From: Kiloniella majae
GTDB lineage: Bacteria; Pseudomonadota; Alphaproteobacteria; Kiloniellales; Kiloniellaceae
Assembly: GCF_002118315.1 (NCBI RefSeq)
Contig: NZ_MTSZ01000001.1
Location: 248,001 to 312,000 of the forward strand
Length of the DNA stretch: 64,000 nucleotides
Direction: 5' to 3'
Below the pieces are notes generated by a model. The model made no database searches and was not told where the DNA came from. It worked only from the letters and a program-made list of their open reading frames with translations. Below, piece after piece: positions 17,372 through 24,988 of the stretch (position 1 is its first letter; each line of letters starts with the position of its first letter). Position numbers and translations under genes: made by a program.

Positions 17372-17949
17372 CAGTTTCGCGCCTCCACCCATGATGAAGA
17401 CATAATATCACTCACACCATCTTCCATCATGTCGTTGGCTTTTGCCTGAGCCAAATCATTCCGATAGAGACCAAGAGCCATATTCAATTTGGTTTGCGAT
17501 CCGGTCAGAACCTCTGCCAATCTCACGGCCAACTGAGTTGCCACAACACGGCGTAAATCCGGCGGCATATCAGACGGTTCAACCTCACTACTGATATAGC
17601 GATAATAAAGCGGTGCGTCTTGGTGGCACAGGATATACCGTCCCTCTAGTTGATAGGTCACGGGCAAGCCATTGGCTTCACCTGTCGTTGTGATCGGCAA
17701 AACCTGAATGTCATCAACCGGGCGGCGATATCGTTCCCACTCTCCAAAAGCAGATACTTCTGCTGATGCAGCCAGTTTGACCCGACGAATGGCGCACGAC
17801 CAGGGATAGCTACGCAAGACGGTCTCTACCGCTCTGGGATAGGCAATCTTGCACTGTCGTGCTTCTTTGCTGCTGTCTTCCAGACTGACAATCGATTTAT
17901 CCCCCAGGATCTGTAAAGCATCCCGACAGATTTCAACCTTGCTGCTCAT
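17371..17949 (-). CDS. Tail tubular protein A (T7 gp11-like)
   Basis: A 192-aa protein, normal length for the family that forms the gatekeeper ring below the portal. It shows VEICRDALQILGDKSIVSLE, SKEARQCKIAYPRAVETVLR, YPWSCAIRR and LRRVVATQLAVRLAEVLTGS, all typical of this family. It is coupled to tail tube B by an overlapping TGATG. Confidence 0.88.
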   Translation of the reverse strand: MSSKVEICRDALQILGDKSIVSLEDSSKEARQCKIAYPRAVETVLRSYPWSCAIRRVKLAASAEVSAFGEWERYRRPVDDIQVLPITTTGEANGLPVTYQLEGRYILCHQDAPLYYRYISSEVEPSDMPPDLRRVVATQLAVRLAEVLTGSQTKLNMALGLYRNDLAQAKANDMMEDGVSDIMSSSWVEARN

Positions 17950-17982
17950 CTGTTTTCCTGACCTGTAATTATGGGAAAATAT

Positions 17983-18017
17983 AAAAACGGGAGATCAGTG
18001 TTCCGATCTCCCGTTTT
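17983..18017 (-). terminator. Terminator-like hairpin upstream of tail tube genes
   Basis: A 13-bp perfect stem AAAACGGGAGATC/GATCTCCCGTTTT with an 8-base loop and T-runs on both strands lies 35 bases before the tail tube A start. It separates head from tail genes. Confidence 0.8.
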
Positions 18018-18053
18018 CTCAAACATCAAAGGAAATTTTAACCCTTGATGACG

Positions 18054-18290
18054 CTAAATCCTTTCCATCCAGCTGGATGAAAAGTGCTCTGCCTCTCTCA
18101 GTTCAAAGGTATCTCCCTCCTCCCTGAGTTCGGCACCGTAATAGCCCAAGGCAATCGCCCGTACATTCAACGACACAGCTTCCGACACAGTATTTTGGAC
18201 ACCCGAAAGGCTTTCAGCAGACACTGATCGTGCAGAACTACGCGTCCCCTTTGCAGTCACCCCTTTTGCTGATTTTGCCCGCAGCGCCAT
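18054..18290 (-). CDS. Small head-module protein, unknown
   Basis: A 78-aa protein. Its ATG overlaps the stop of the cement-protein gene (TAATG), so it is translated with it. The N-terminus is Ala/Ser/Lys-rich and likely disordered (ALRAKSAKGVTAKGTRSSAR). The C-terminus is acidic and aromatic (GAELREEGDTFELREAEHF). No family is recognised; neck or capsid decoration is possible from place. Confidence 0.6.
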   Translation of the reverse strand: MALRAKSAKGVTAKGTRSSARSVSAESLSGVQNTVSEAVSLNVRAIALGYYGAELREEGDTFELREAEHFSSSWMERI

Positions 18291-18712
18291 TAACTCTGCA
18301 CTCCGGCCACAATTGCCGCCGAAATTTTACCGTTGGTCGGATTTGTGCCCGTCACGGTATAACGCAGACGCATATAACGTTCATTCAGACCTTTGGGCAG
18401 AATGTGGAAAGACGTCTGTTTACCAGCGACGAGGTCGGCCCGTACAATAGACTGGGACAATACTTCACGTGGAGAAGAGAAGCTTGTTGTGCTATCCACT
18501 TCAATTCCAATCTTAAGTGACGTCAGATTGTTGAAATCCTCTGTCACCTGAACATTCAACGGCACCGCAGTACCATCACCAGGGTTACTTGGCAGCGTAG
18601 CAGATGCACCGACAACTGTTCCGGTTGCACCAAGATCAAGAATGTTGGTTGATGCAGCAGTACTGGTAATTGCCTGCTGATCAGAGAAGGTGAGTTGCTT
18701 ACTATGAATCAT
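18290..18712 (-). CDS. Capsid cement protein, Bbp16 family
   Basis: A 140-aa protein matching the Bbp16 family, which decorates and stabilises the BPP-1 capsid. Characteristic segments are LTFSDQQAITSTAASTNILD, PLNVQVTEDFNNLTSLKIGI, ILPKGLNERYMRLRYTVTGT and NGKISAAIVAG. It lies between the major capsid gene and a 78-aa gene, the usual place for it. Confidence 0.88.
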   Translation of the reverse strand: MIHSKQLTFSDQQAITSTAASTNILDLGATGTVVGASATLPSNPGDGTAVPLNVQVTEDFNNLTSLKIGIEVDSTTSFSSPREVLSQSIVRADLVAGKQTSFHILPKGLNERYMRLRYTVTGTNPTNGKISAAIVAGVQS

Positions 18713-18769
18713 ATTAAATCTCTCTCTAAATTTAGTCCCTAAACTTTGCCCCTCAAATTTTTTCAGGGA

Positions 18770-19789
18770 TTAAGCAGACAAAACGCGTGCTTCGGTATTG
18801 AGCAACGCATCGGTTTCACGAATTGGAATACCGCGATAGGTCAGAACTTCCTGACCTTCCAGTTCACTGTCTTTCAGACGAACAAAGTTGTCTCCGGCCC
18901 CGGCATTCGTGGCCAGTGCGTCCAACGCTTCAAGCACATCACGGTTACAATAGATAACCTGACGACCGCCTGCTGCATCTCCGCGACGGATACGACTTTG
19001 CAGCTTGTAATAAGCTTTGCGCATAAAATCATACAGCTTCACATTGCCCGCCTGCATTTCAGACACATCAATGTTGGCAACACGGGATACATAACGCCAA
19101 TCTTTGACCGCCAAACCAAGATGCCATGTGAACTTTTCTTCCTTCACATAGTATGGATTATTGTTTTCATCCAAAACGCGTTGACGGCCCATATCGTCCC
19201 GTTGCAAGCCAGCTTTTGTGCCTTGCGGATAAAGCAGATGACAATGACGATCGCCCCAGGTAACAAACCAGATAGACGTGTTGTCAGATCCTGTACCACC
19301 AGCGTCAATGACCTGTTCGCCAGCTCCGCCGCCACCAATGGCACTAAATCGCGCAGAAAGCCCTTTGAACTTTTCAGGGGTAGAGGCTGTGTCATGATAA
19401 AACAGCCCCGAAGCCGCTTCCTGGTTCATTGATTCCATGAACGCCATAGCTTCGTTAAGACGGACACCCGCTTCATTTTTTGACAAGCTTAGAACACGCT
19501 CATCAATGGTTGCCAAAGCTTCCAGATAACCTGTTGTATCGGTTACCTGTTGTTGTTTGGCTTTTGATTGCGTGATCCCCTGATACAACGCGCCCCAGGA
19601 AACAGACGGCAAACCGGTACGAATGGTATGCAGGTGTTCTGATCCTTTATTACACTCCATCGCAATCGCATCATCCAGAATAGGATTTTGCTGTTTGAGA
19701 AGCTCAATAATGGTTGCCGTAGAACCATTTGGATCAGTTTGTTTGTAAATATCGATAAGATCGACAAAAGTATTTCCAAGTGTAGCCAT
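18770..19789 (-). CDS. Major capsid protein, BPP-1 Bbp17-like
   Basis: A 339-aa protein following the scaffold gene by 2 bases. Segments typical of this podovirus capsid family include DLIDIYKQTDPNGSTATIIE, NPILDDAIAMECN, RTGLPSVSWGALYQGI, FVTWGDRHCHLLYPQGTKAG and VIYCNRDVLEALD. The fold is expected to be HK97-like with the BPP-1 topology. Together with the Bbp16-like gene it places the head module with BPP-1 relatives. Confidence 0.88.
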   Translation of the reverse strand: MATLGNTFVDLIDIYKQTDPNGSTATIIELLKQQNPILDDAIAMECNKGSEHLHTIRTGLPSVSWGALYQGITQSKAKQQQVTDTTGYLEALATIDERVLSLSKNEAGVRLNEAMAFMESMNQEAASGLFYHDTASTPEKFKGLSARFSAIGGGGAGEQVIDAGGTGSDNTSIWFVTWGDRHCHLLYPQGTKAGLQRDDMGRQRVLDENNNPYYVKEEKFTWHLGLAVKDWRYVSRVANIDVSEMQAGNVKLYDFMRKAYYKLQSRIRRGDAAGGRQVIYCNRDVLEALDALATNAGAGDNFVRLKDSELEGQEVLTYRGIPIRETDALLNTEARVLSA

Positions 19790-19791
19790 GA

Positions 19792-20601
19792 TCAGCCTTC
19801 CTTAGTAGATGATGGGTAGAGAATTTCCGCAGCAGATTTGTTGCGTCTGGTTGCACCGGCACCGCCGGGGCTGCTGTCCTCTACCAGGGAGAGGCCAGCT
19901 TTATGAAAGGCGCGAATGACAACAGGGTCGTTCAGAACCCCGGCCTCAGACAACACCCCCTCAAGTTCAGAACCACCCAATGCCTTCAGGGCACGATTGG
20001 CAGTTCTGACATTCACATCCATTTTGGATCCCCACTCATCGCGAAGCGTTTCCGTGGTTTCCTCAATTTGTTGGCTCAGATACTGTTCTTGCTCACGCTC
20101 CATGTTTTCCATGGATTGTGTTTTGGCCTGTAAATCCATATCAGCCAGGGCCTGTGCCTGTTCTGGCGAAAGCCCCAGTGCATGCGACAACTCACTAATA
20201 GCTCCGGTATAGGCTTTCCAGTCTTCCTCACTATGCTGAGAACAGAGCTCTTCGGGAACTTCCAGTTCGTAACCATCCGGGGTTTCCGGCACGCCCAACG
20301 CTTCATAAAAAGCGTCAATTTCGTCTTCATTGGCCCCTTCTGTGGGTAACTTGATATAACCATCCTGCCCAATGGTATGATCTTCGCTTTCTGGAAGAAC
20401 CTCATTGGATGCCCCACCATGCGCTTCAAAAGCCTGGGTATTTACACCGTCATCATTACTTTGGTTTTGAGCATAGCTTGAATTTTCGACATAAAAAGAC
20501 CCGCTATCTTGCGATGCGGGCTGATCTGGAGAAGGTTGTGAATAACCGGGACTTTCAGCTCCCGAAAACTCATGACTACTTGAACCGGGATCGTCACTCA
20601 T
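19792..20601 (-). CDS. Capsid scaffolding protein
   Basis: A 269-aa acidic protein directly upstream of the major capsid gene. Residues 1-80 are disordered (SSSHEFSGAESPGYSQPSPD), then come coiled helices rich in Glu and Gln (MENMEREQEQYLSQQIEE). The C-terminus is short and basic (RRNKSAAEILYPSSTKEG). Scaffold C-termini bind the inner capsid wall. The ILYP element here also occurs in three other proteins of this prophage. Its start overlaps the previous gene by 8 bases. Confidence 0.82.
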   Translation of the reverse strand: MSDDPGSSSHEFSGAESPGYSQPSPDQPASQDSGSFYVENSSYAQNQSNDDGVNTQAFEAHGGASNEVLPESEDHTIGQDGYIKLPTEGANEDEIDAFYEALGVPETPDGYELEVPEELCSQHSEEDWKAYTGAISELSHALGLSPEQAQALADMDLQAKTQSMENMEREQEQYLSQQIEETTETLRDEWGSKMDVNVRTANRALKALGGSELEGVLSEAGVLNDPVVIRAFHKAGLSLVEDSSPGGAGATRRNKSAAEILYPSSTKEG

Positions 20602-20875
20602 TCTGTGTATCTTCCTCTTGTTTCAGATAAGCTGCTTTTGCCAGCTCTGCTCTTAAGTCAGAACTGACAGAAGCTTTACGAAGAATATCAAACGCAACAG
20701 CACGCTTTCCGTCATTGAAGACAGACGGCCCATCAGGGGGCGTCGCCTCAAAAGCTTGTGCCTGGTCAAGAATATCGGTAAGAACTATCTGACCATCACT
20801 TGACGCAAAAAGTCGACTATAAGCCTCGACAAGTTCGTGTTGTTTTTGCAGGGAAAAGGGCCAGCCTTTAAGCAT
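20594..20875 (-). CDS. Small protein between portal and scaffold, unknown
   Basis: A 93-aa protein 4 bases after the portal stop and overlapping the scaffold start. It is helical (QKQHELVEAYSRLFASSDGQ, RAVAFDILRKASVSSDLRAE) with no recognised family. Tight packing in the head operon supports it being real. A head-assembly accessory role is inferred from place. Confidence 0.7.
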   Translation of the reverse strand: MLKGWPFSLQKQHELVEAYSRLFASSDGQIVLTDILDQAQAFEATPPDGPSVFNDGKRAVAFDILRKASVSSDLRAELAKAAYLKQEEDTQNE

Positions 20876-20879
20876 ATCC

Positions 20880-22541
20880 TTAAACCTCTCCTTCCGGGAT
20901 CTGATCAGGGTTAAGTCCAGCCGCCCCCAGTGTTTCCATTATCGGCAAGGCTTTCCCTGCGGTATCAACATCCTGTGCTTGCTGCGCAGCCATCAACTGC
21001 TGTTGCTCCGCATCTATTTTTGCCTGTCTACTTGCCTGTACGTCTTCCACAGGCCGCATCAAATCTGCGGGCATACCATTAATATCTGCACGGGCACGAA
21101 TAATACGGTCATGGTCAAAATTATCCATAATCGTCGGGTCGAACTGTGCCTGCTGCGCAGCCGTTTCCAACGTCCGTTGAATACCCACATCTTCTGCCGC
21201 ACGACGTAATTTGGCCATGGGGCTGGTAAATTTCAGGGTCAGGCTTTTCCCCTCTAGTCCATCAGGCCGCGGCGGCAAATCGATAATGCCGTCCTCTGCC
21301 TGACGTTCCAAAATCGCATTTTCGCGCATCACCATAGATGCCAGCATTTCTTCCTGCTTGGCAAAAGGTGGCCCAATCAATTCGTTCTTTTCCTGCGCCC
21401 GCAACGCCGCTTCATAGGCGGTCATATCCGGCTTATTCACAAGGATCTGCCAAAGATCCCCATAAAAATTCGCACTGATATCCATCTGCTTCTTGGCAAT
21501 CAATTGTTCTCCGATATCCGGTCGTGCACCAGTCACAATTGGCTGAATTTTTAAACGTCCATCATCTGTTACAAGATCTGGATTGATTGCATTGGCACTC
21601 AGGTTCAGTCTACGCTTAAGCTTTTGCACCGTTGCAAAGGCTGGTGACACTGCCTGTTCAGCCGCTGCAATCGTTGTCTTGTTCATCACATTGAGCTGTT
21701 TGATATCCGGCAGGGCCATCATGCCCGGCCCCCATCCATAAGCTTCGCCGTCACTCTCTACGAATGATGACGCGTGAATGGGAAATTCGTAATAGCCGGA
21801 CTGCCGTAAGACATGATGATGACCTTTGAGAACATGAACAGATGGCCAGGGAAGGGCAGTTTGCGTATCCCCACTCAGGGTCGTATCTATGGCATGGATA
21901 ATTTCAAACTTTTCTTCCAACAAGTCTGGCTTGTCCAATCGGGTCATCAAAAACTCAGGCAAAGCCTCCAGACCAAACTCATCAATAATCTGGCGTAGTG
22001 TAAGCTTATAAACCCGGTAGAAGGTATCTACCTGTCCCCAGGCCGTGGTTGCCAGAAAGCATTCAATAATCGGGATCATGCGATAACGAATAGGTGGCAA
22101 ATCTTCACCGCCCGGACCTCTGGATAGTACTTCCTCTGTCATCAGCACCTGATTGCCATAACACCCCAATGACCGAAACATCCGTTGAGTGTTTGAGACA
22201 AAGCCTGATCTCGCCATATACCGAATGGAAAAGAGCTTCTTCGTACGCTGTTCTGCCCAGGCCTGAATTTCATCGCTCTCTCGCAAATCATCATCGACAG
22301 GCTCTAACCCATGCCAGATTGATCCCCGTGGAATGAGCAGACTTTCGATTGCCGCAGAAAAACGCGCCAGATCCTGTAAAGGACGAGAGCTGAACATCTT
22401 TGACATGTCCCCACGTCTGCCCTCCAGTATCGAACCAAAAGGATCGAGGCGTTCAGCCGTTTCCACCCAGATCTTGTCAAACTTGGATCGTTCATTTGCC
22501 AACCCGGCCTGACGATTAATTACCTTCTCAGCAAGTTCCAT
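20880..22541 (-). CDS. Portal (head-to-tail connector) protein
   Basis: A 553-aa protein of the podovirus head-tail connecting family. The N-terminus reads ERSKFDKIWVETAERLDPFG, then MFSSRPLQDLARFSAAIESL and IPRGSIWHGLEP. Later come GCYGNQVLMTEE, RYRMIPIIECFLATTAWGQV and GWGPGMMALPDIKQLNVMNK, all hallmark connector segments. The C-terminal ~80 residues are Gln-rich. It forms the dodecameric ring through which DNA is packaged and ejected. The first 18 codons are duplicated at 23.1 kb. Confidence 0.92.
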   Translation of the reverse strand: MELAEKVINRQAGLANERSKFDKIWVETAERLDPFGSILEGRRGDMSKMFSSRPLQDLARFSAAIESLLIPRGSIWHGLEPVDDDLRESDEIQAWAEQRTKKLFSIRYMARSGFVSNTQRMFRSLGCYGNQVLMTEEVLSRGPGGEDLPPIRYRMIPIIECFLATTAWGQVDTFYRVYKLTLRQIIDEFGLEALPEFLMTRLDKPDLLEEKFEIIHAIDTTLSGDTQTALPWPSVHVLKGHHHVLRQSGYYEFPIHASSFVESDGEAYGWGPGMMALPDIKQLNVMNKTTIAAAEQAVSPAFATVQKLKRRLNLSANAINPDLVTDDGRLKIQPIVTGARPDIGEQLIAKKQMDISANFYGDLWQILVNKPDMTAYEAALRAQEKNELIGPPFAKQEEMLASMVMRENAILERQAEDGIIDLPPRPDGLEGKSLTLKFTSPMAKLRRAAEDVGIQRTLETAAQQAQFDPTIMDNFDHDRIIRARADINGMPADLMRPVEDVQASRQAKIDAEQQQLMAAQQAQDVDTAGKALPIMETLGAAGLNPDQIPEGEV

Positions 22542-22575
22542 AAGATCTCCAGTTCGCTATATTATTGGTCCCACA

Positions 22576-22608
22576 AAACAAAACCCCTCGCATCAAATAC
22601 GAAGGGTT
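22576..22608 (-). terminator. Terminator-like hairpin upstream of portal
   Basis: AACCCCTCG pairs with CGAAGGGTT, with one C/A mismatch that becomes G-U in minus-strand RNA, followed by GGGGTTTTGTTTT. It lies about 40 bases before the portal ATG. Confidence 0.7.
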
Positions 22609-22700
22609 CAAGACTTATCCGTCATGATTTTTTAATTTCTATAAAACGACGAAATAGCCAATCAATTTCATCATTCAAGGGACCTATTTATCCAAGAACG

Positions 22701-22729
22701 AATATACCGCTATCCCTATACTCAAACAA
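22701..22729 (-). promoter_or_regulatory. Late promoter element, copy 2
   Basis: On the minus strand, TTGTTT (22724-22729), 17 bp, TATATT (22701-22706), then CGTTCTTGGATAAATAGGTC. It lies ahead of the portal gene and its hairpin, and overlaps the region just after the 103-aa gene. Confidence 0.55.
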
Positions 22730-22748
22730 AGTATAACAAAGATAAATC

Positions 22749-23060
22749 TCAACGAATTTTGGTATATTCAGGACGATATAAGTTTAATGTCGCCAAGCCG
22801 CGAACCCGTCGGACAGGTGATGGAGCCAAACTGGTATAGGGCGTCAATAAAGGCTTTGAATAGTTTGCACTTGGATACAAAATATCCTCAGGGGGACGCC
22901 TGATCGTCCTCAAACTTCGGGCATCCTCAAATCGTCCTTGAGAAACACGAAAGGATCGACCTGTACTTTGTTGAGCCTTTTGGGATACCAGAATTCCCTC
23001 AACCGCCTCAGATTTTCTAGCTGGTCGTGGCGCCCGGTAATTCGTCGAAGTCAGCTGCAT
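22749..23060 (-). CDS. Small ILYP-motif protein, copy A
   Basis: A 103-aa basic protein. The N-terminal half (RAPRPARKSEAVEGILVSQK) is unlike its paralogue. From residue 57 it has PEDILYP, then YTSLAPSPVRRVRGLATLNL and YRPEYTKIR, of which the last 29 residues are identical to copy B. Its ATG overlaps the stop of the chimeric mini-ORF (TAATG). No known family. The ILYP element matches the scaffold C-terminus, so a capsid-bound or packaged role is inferred. Confidence 0.7.
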   Translation of the reverse strand: MQLTSTNYRAPRPARKSEAVEGILVSQKAQQSTGRSFRVSQGRFEDARSLRTIRRPPEDILYPSANYSKPLLTPYTSLAPSPVRRVRGLATLNLYRPEYTKIR

Positions 23061-23158
23061 TATCTCACCTTCCCGAAATTAGCCCGTCTGGCTTTTAGCT
23101 TGGGTCTTTCATTTGCCAACGCGGCCTGACGATTAGTTACCTTCTCAGCAAGTTCCAT
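23060..23158 (-). CDS. Chimeric mini-ORF: portal N-terminus fused to 400-aa protein C-terminus
   Basis: A 32-aa reading frame made at the duplication junction. Residues 1-18 (MELAEKVTNRQAALANER) copy the portal start with two changes. Residues 19-32 (PKLKARRANFGKVR) copy the C-terminus of the 400-aa protein. It keeps the portal-like GGAGAT-type leader and ends in TAATG, coupling it to the next gene. It may be translated mainly to feed ribosomes into that gene. Confidence 0.55.
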   Translation of the reverse strand: MELAEKVTNRQAALANERPKLKARRANFGKVR

Positions 23159-23203
23159 GAAATCTCCAATTCACTATATTTGGCCCAGTAAAACAAAGCC
23201 TCC

Positions 23204-23237
23204 AAAACAAAACCCCTCGTATCAAATACGAGAGGTT
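23204..23237 (-). terminator. Terminator-like hairpin, duplicated copy
   Basis: AACC-C-CTCGTAT pairs with ATACGAG-A-GGTT around a 3-base loop, with GGTTTTGTTTTGG on the minus strand. It differs from the portal-side copy at several bases, yet the arms still pair. Confidence 0.7.
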
Positions 23238-23330
23238 CAAGGCTTGTCCGTCACAATTTTCTAATTTCGATAAACCCGACGAGGCAGTCGATCAATTTCA
23301 TCATTCAAAGGACCTATTTATCCAAGAACG

Positions 23331-23359
23331 AATATACCGTTATCCCTATGCTCAAACAA
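23331..23359 (-). promoter_or_regulatory. Late promoter element, copy 3
   Basis: TTGTTT (23354-23359), 17 bp and TATATT (23331-23336), followed by the same conserved downstream block as copies 1 and 2. It lies in the duplicated intergenic region ahead of the chimeric ORF. Confidence 0.5.
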
Positions 23360-23378
23360 AGTATAACAAAGATAAATC

Positions 23379-23696
23379 TCAACGAATTTTGGTATATTCA
23401 GGACGGTATAAATTTAACGTGGCCAAACCACGAACCCGTCGGACAGGTGATGGAGCCAAACTAGTATAAGATGACAACAGAGGCTTTGGATTATTAACAG
23501 TTGGGTACAGAACCTGTTCAGGTGAACGCCATCCACCATCCAAACTCCGAGATGCTTGAAAGCTTCCGCTAGAACTGCCTGAAGACCGAGAGGCACTTAT
23601 ATTTTCTCGGTTGGATGAAAGGCTATTCTTTAGAAACCCAACATCTCTGTCTTTCGTGGGTTCATAATTATAAGATGAAAAACTAGCTAATCCCAT
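23379..23696 (-). CDS. Small ILYP-motif protein, copy B
   Basis: A 105-aa protein whose ATG follows the 400-aa protein stop directly. The N-terminal half is Ser-rich and disordered (SASRSSGSSSGSFQASRS) and unrelated to copy A. PEQVLYP lies at residues 59-65, followed by the C-terminal block identical to copy A. It is probably the ancestral copy, because it sits in the original context after the 400-aa gene. Confidence 0.7.
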   Translation of the reverse strand: MGLASFSSYNYEPTKDRDVGFLKNSLSSNRENISASRSSGSSSGSFQASRSLDGGWRSPEQVLYPTVNNPKPLLSSYTSLAPSPVRRVRGLATLNLYRPEYTKIR

Positions 23697-24899
23697 TTAC
23701 CTAACCCTTCCGAAATTTGCACGTCTGGCATTTAGTTTTGATAGTTTTGGCGCCCTGCGTACTCTGGATTTTAAAGGTATTACAGATAAATTTGCATCAT
23801 CTTCTGTATAGGGATAAAGAATGTGTTCAGGCCGTCTGTTAAACACGTCAGTGAAATCACTCCTTCCTCCATCGCGCTGCAAAGAAGAATTTTGTTTCTC
23901 TCTATATCCTCGTTGAATTGCCTGAGATCTATAGGAAGTATTCTTCAAAGATTCTTTTGCTTTTGTAACATCTGGTGACGTTACATCTGGTCCGACATTA
24001 AAACCTGACCATCCTTCTTTACGTGTTCCAAGAATGTCATCTATACCCCATCCAAATTCATCTGCTACGCCATTTAACATGCTACCGAAACCAAGACCTT
24101 GAGCCATTCTTGATAGCGGACTAACCATACTACCAAATTTAGCAACAGTAGACAGTGCACTCCCAACGGGTCTTTTCCCCGTACTTCCACGTAAAAATTC
24201 ATAACCAATTCCAAGCATCGGATTGGCCATTGTTAGTCCTAAACCAATAGCTGCACCGGGAATACCAGAAAAAGGGTTAAAGCCCCAATTTGCACGTGTA
24301 TTCAGATTTTGAGGTGAAAAGCTCGGCTTCACTTCATTAAAGCCAAAAGCACTTCCTATTAGATTGCCTATATTCTCTGCATTCGTATTACCTTCATTCA
24401 TATAATCAGAAAGTCTTTGCTGATAAGCTTTGTGCGAAACAGATCCCAAGTATTCATGATATCCTCGCCGGTCCATATTCTGGGCGGCACGACCTGAGGA
24501 CGTTTGTCTCCCTCCCCATTTACGTTCATGTTTTGGATGTGCTCCGGAACCTTCTTCTTCTACAGAAATTCCTGCACCAAAGTTCTCCACACCAGGATAT
24601 TGCGGATCCAAAGTAGATTTTCGATGAGTCTTTCTCATTTTAGCAATGGCAGAAGCTCTTTGTCCTGCCCTTGCATTTTGCCAATCCCTTATATTAGAAC
24701 GGTGTGCTTCAGGTGATTGCGACGGTTTTTTTCCAGGTGCAGGATTATTCCATGGATCGGAATGTCTCCAACCTCCTGTACTTGGTCGATCATATCCCCC
24801 CCGGTTACTACCAAAATCAGGATTACCACCGTTTCGCTCACTCGTACCACCTCCGCCGTAACTGCCTCTATCAGTATCGAAATCCCTAGATCTGGCCAT
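23697..24899 (-). CDS. 400-aa glycine-rich head-associated protein with C-terminal ILYP module
   Basis: The start MARSRDFDTDRGSYGGGG at 24899 is chosen for its AAGGGAATT leader and because a relic of the same start exists at 27.91 kb. The N-terminal ~100 residues are Gly/Arg-rich and disordered. The middle has a hydrophobic Gly/Ala-rich stretch (FSGIPGAAIGLGLTMANPML) that could cross a membrane. The C-terminus has RRPEHILYP and VRRAPKLSKLNARRANFGRV, the same layout as the two small proteins after it. No known family. A packaged ejection or pilot protein is plausible from place and composition. Confidence 0.65.
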   Translation of the reverse strand: MARSRDFDTDRGSYGGGGTSERNGGNPDFGSNRGGYDRPSTGGWRHSDPWNNPAPGKKPSQSPEAHRSNIRDWQNARAGQRASAIAKMRKTHRKSTLDPQYPGVENFGAGISVEEEGSGAHPKHERKWGGRQTSSGRAAQNMDRRGYHEYLGSVSHKAYQQRLSDYMNEGNTNAENIGNLIGSAFGFNEVKPSFSPQNLNTRANWGFNPFSGIPGAAIGLGLTMANPMLGIGYEFLRGSTGKRPVGSALSTVAKFGSMVSPLSRMAQGLGFGSMLNGVADEFGWGIDDILGTRKEGWSGFNVGPDVTSPDVTKAKESLKNTSYRSQAIQRGYREKQNSSLQRDGGRSDFTDVFNRRPEHILYPYTEDDANLSVIPLKSRVRRAPKLSKLNARRANFGRVR

Positions 24900-24960
24900 C
24901 TCAATTCCCTTATAAAGTATATTTCGATGAGTCTCTTCTTCATCAACCATTCACCCAACA

Positions 24961-24988
24961 AAAAAGCCCCGCATCTGTGGAGCTTTTT
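24961..24988 (-). terminator. Terminator-like hairpin upstream of 400-aa gene
   Basis: AAAAAGCCCC pairs with GGAGCTTTTT, with one C/A mismatch that is G-U in minus-strand RNA, then TTTTTTG. It lies about 60 bases before the ATG at 24899. Confidence 0.65.

Larger units (their letters stand above)
22486..23100 (-). repeat. Tandem duplication unit, portal-proximal copy
   Basis: It contains the 5' end of portal, the intergenic region with promoter and hairpin, the 103-aa gene and a short end of the 400-aa gene. The same order recurs in 23101-23740. Intergenic parts match closely and the last ~150 bases of the small genes are nearly identical. Edges are approximate. Confidence 0.85.
23101..23740 (-). 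repeat. Tandem duplication unit, distal copy
   Basis: Same order as 22486-23100: portal 5' remnant, intergenic region with hairpin and promoter, 105-aa gene, and the end of the 400-aa gene. The hairpin keeps a full stem despite base changes in both arms. Confidence 0.85.
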
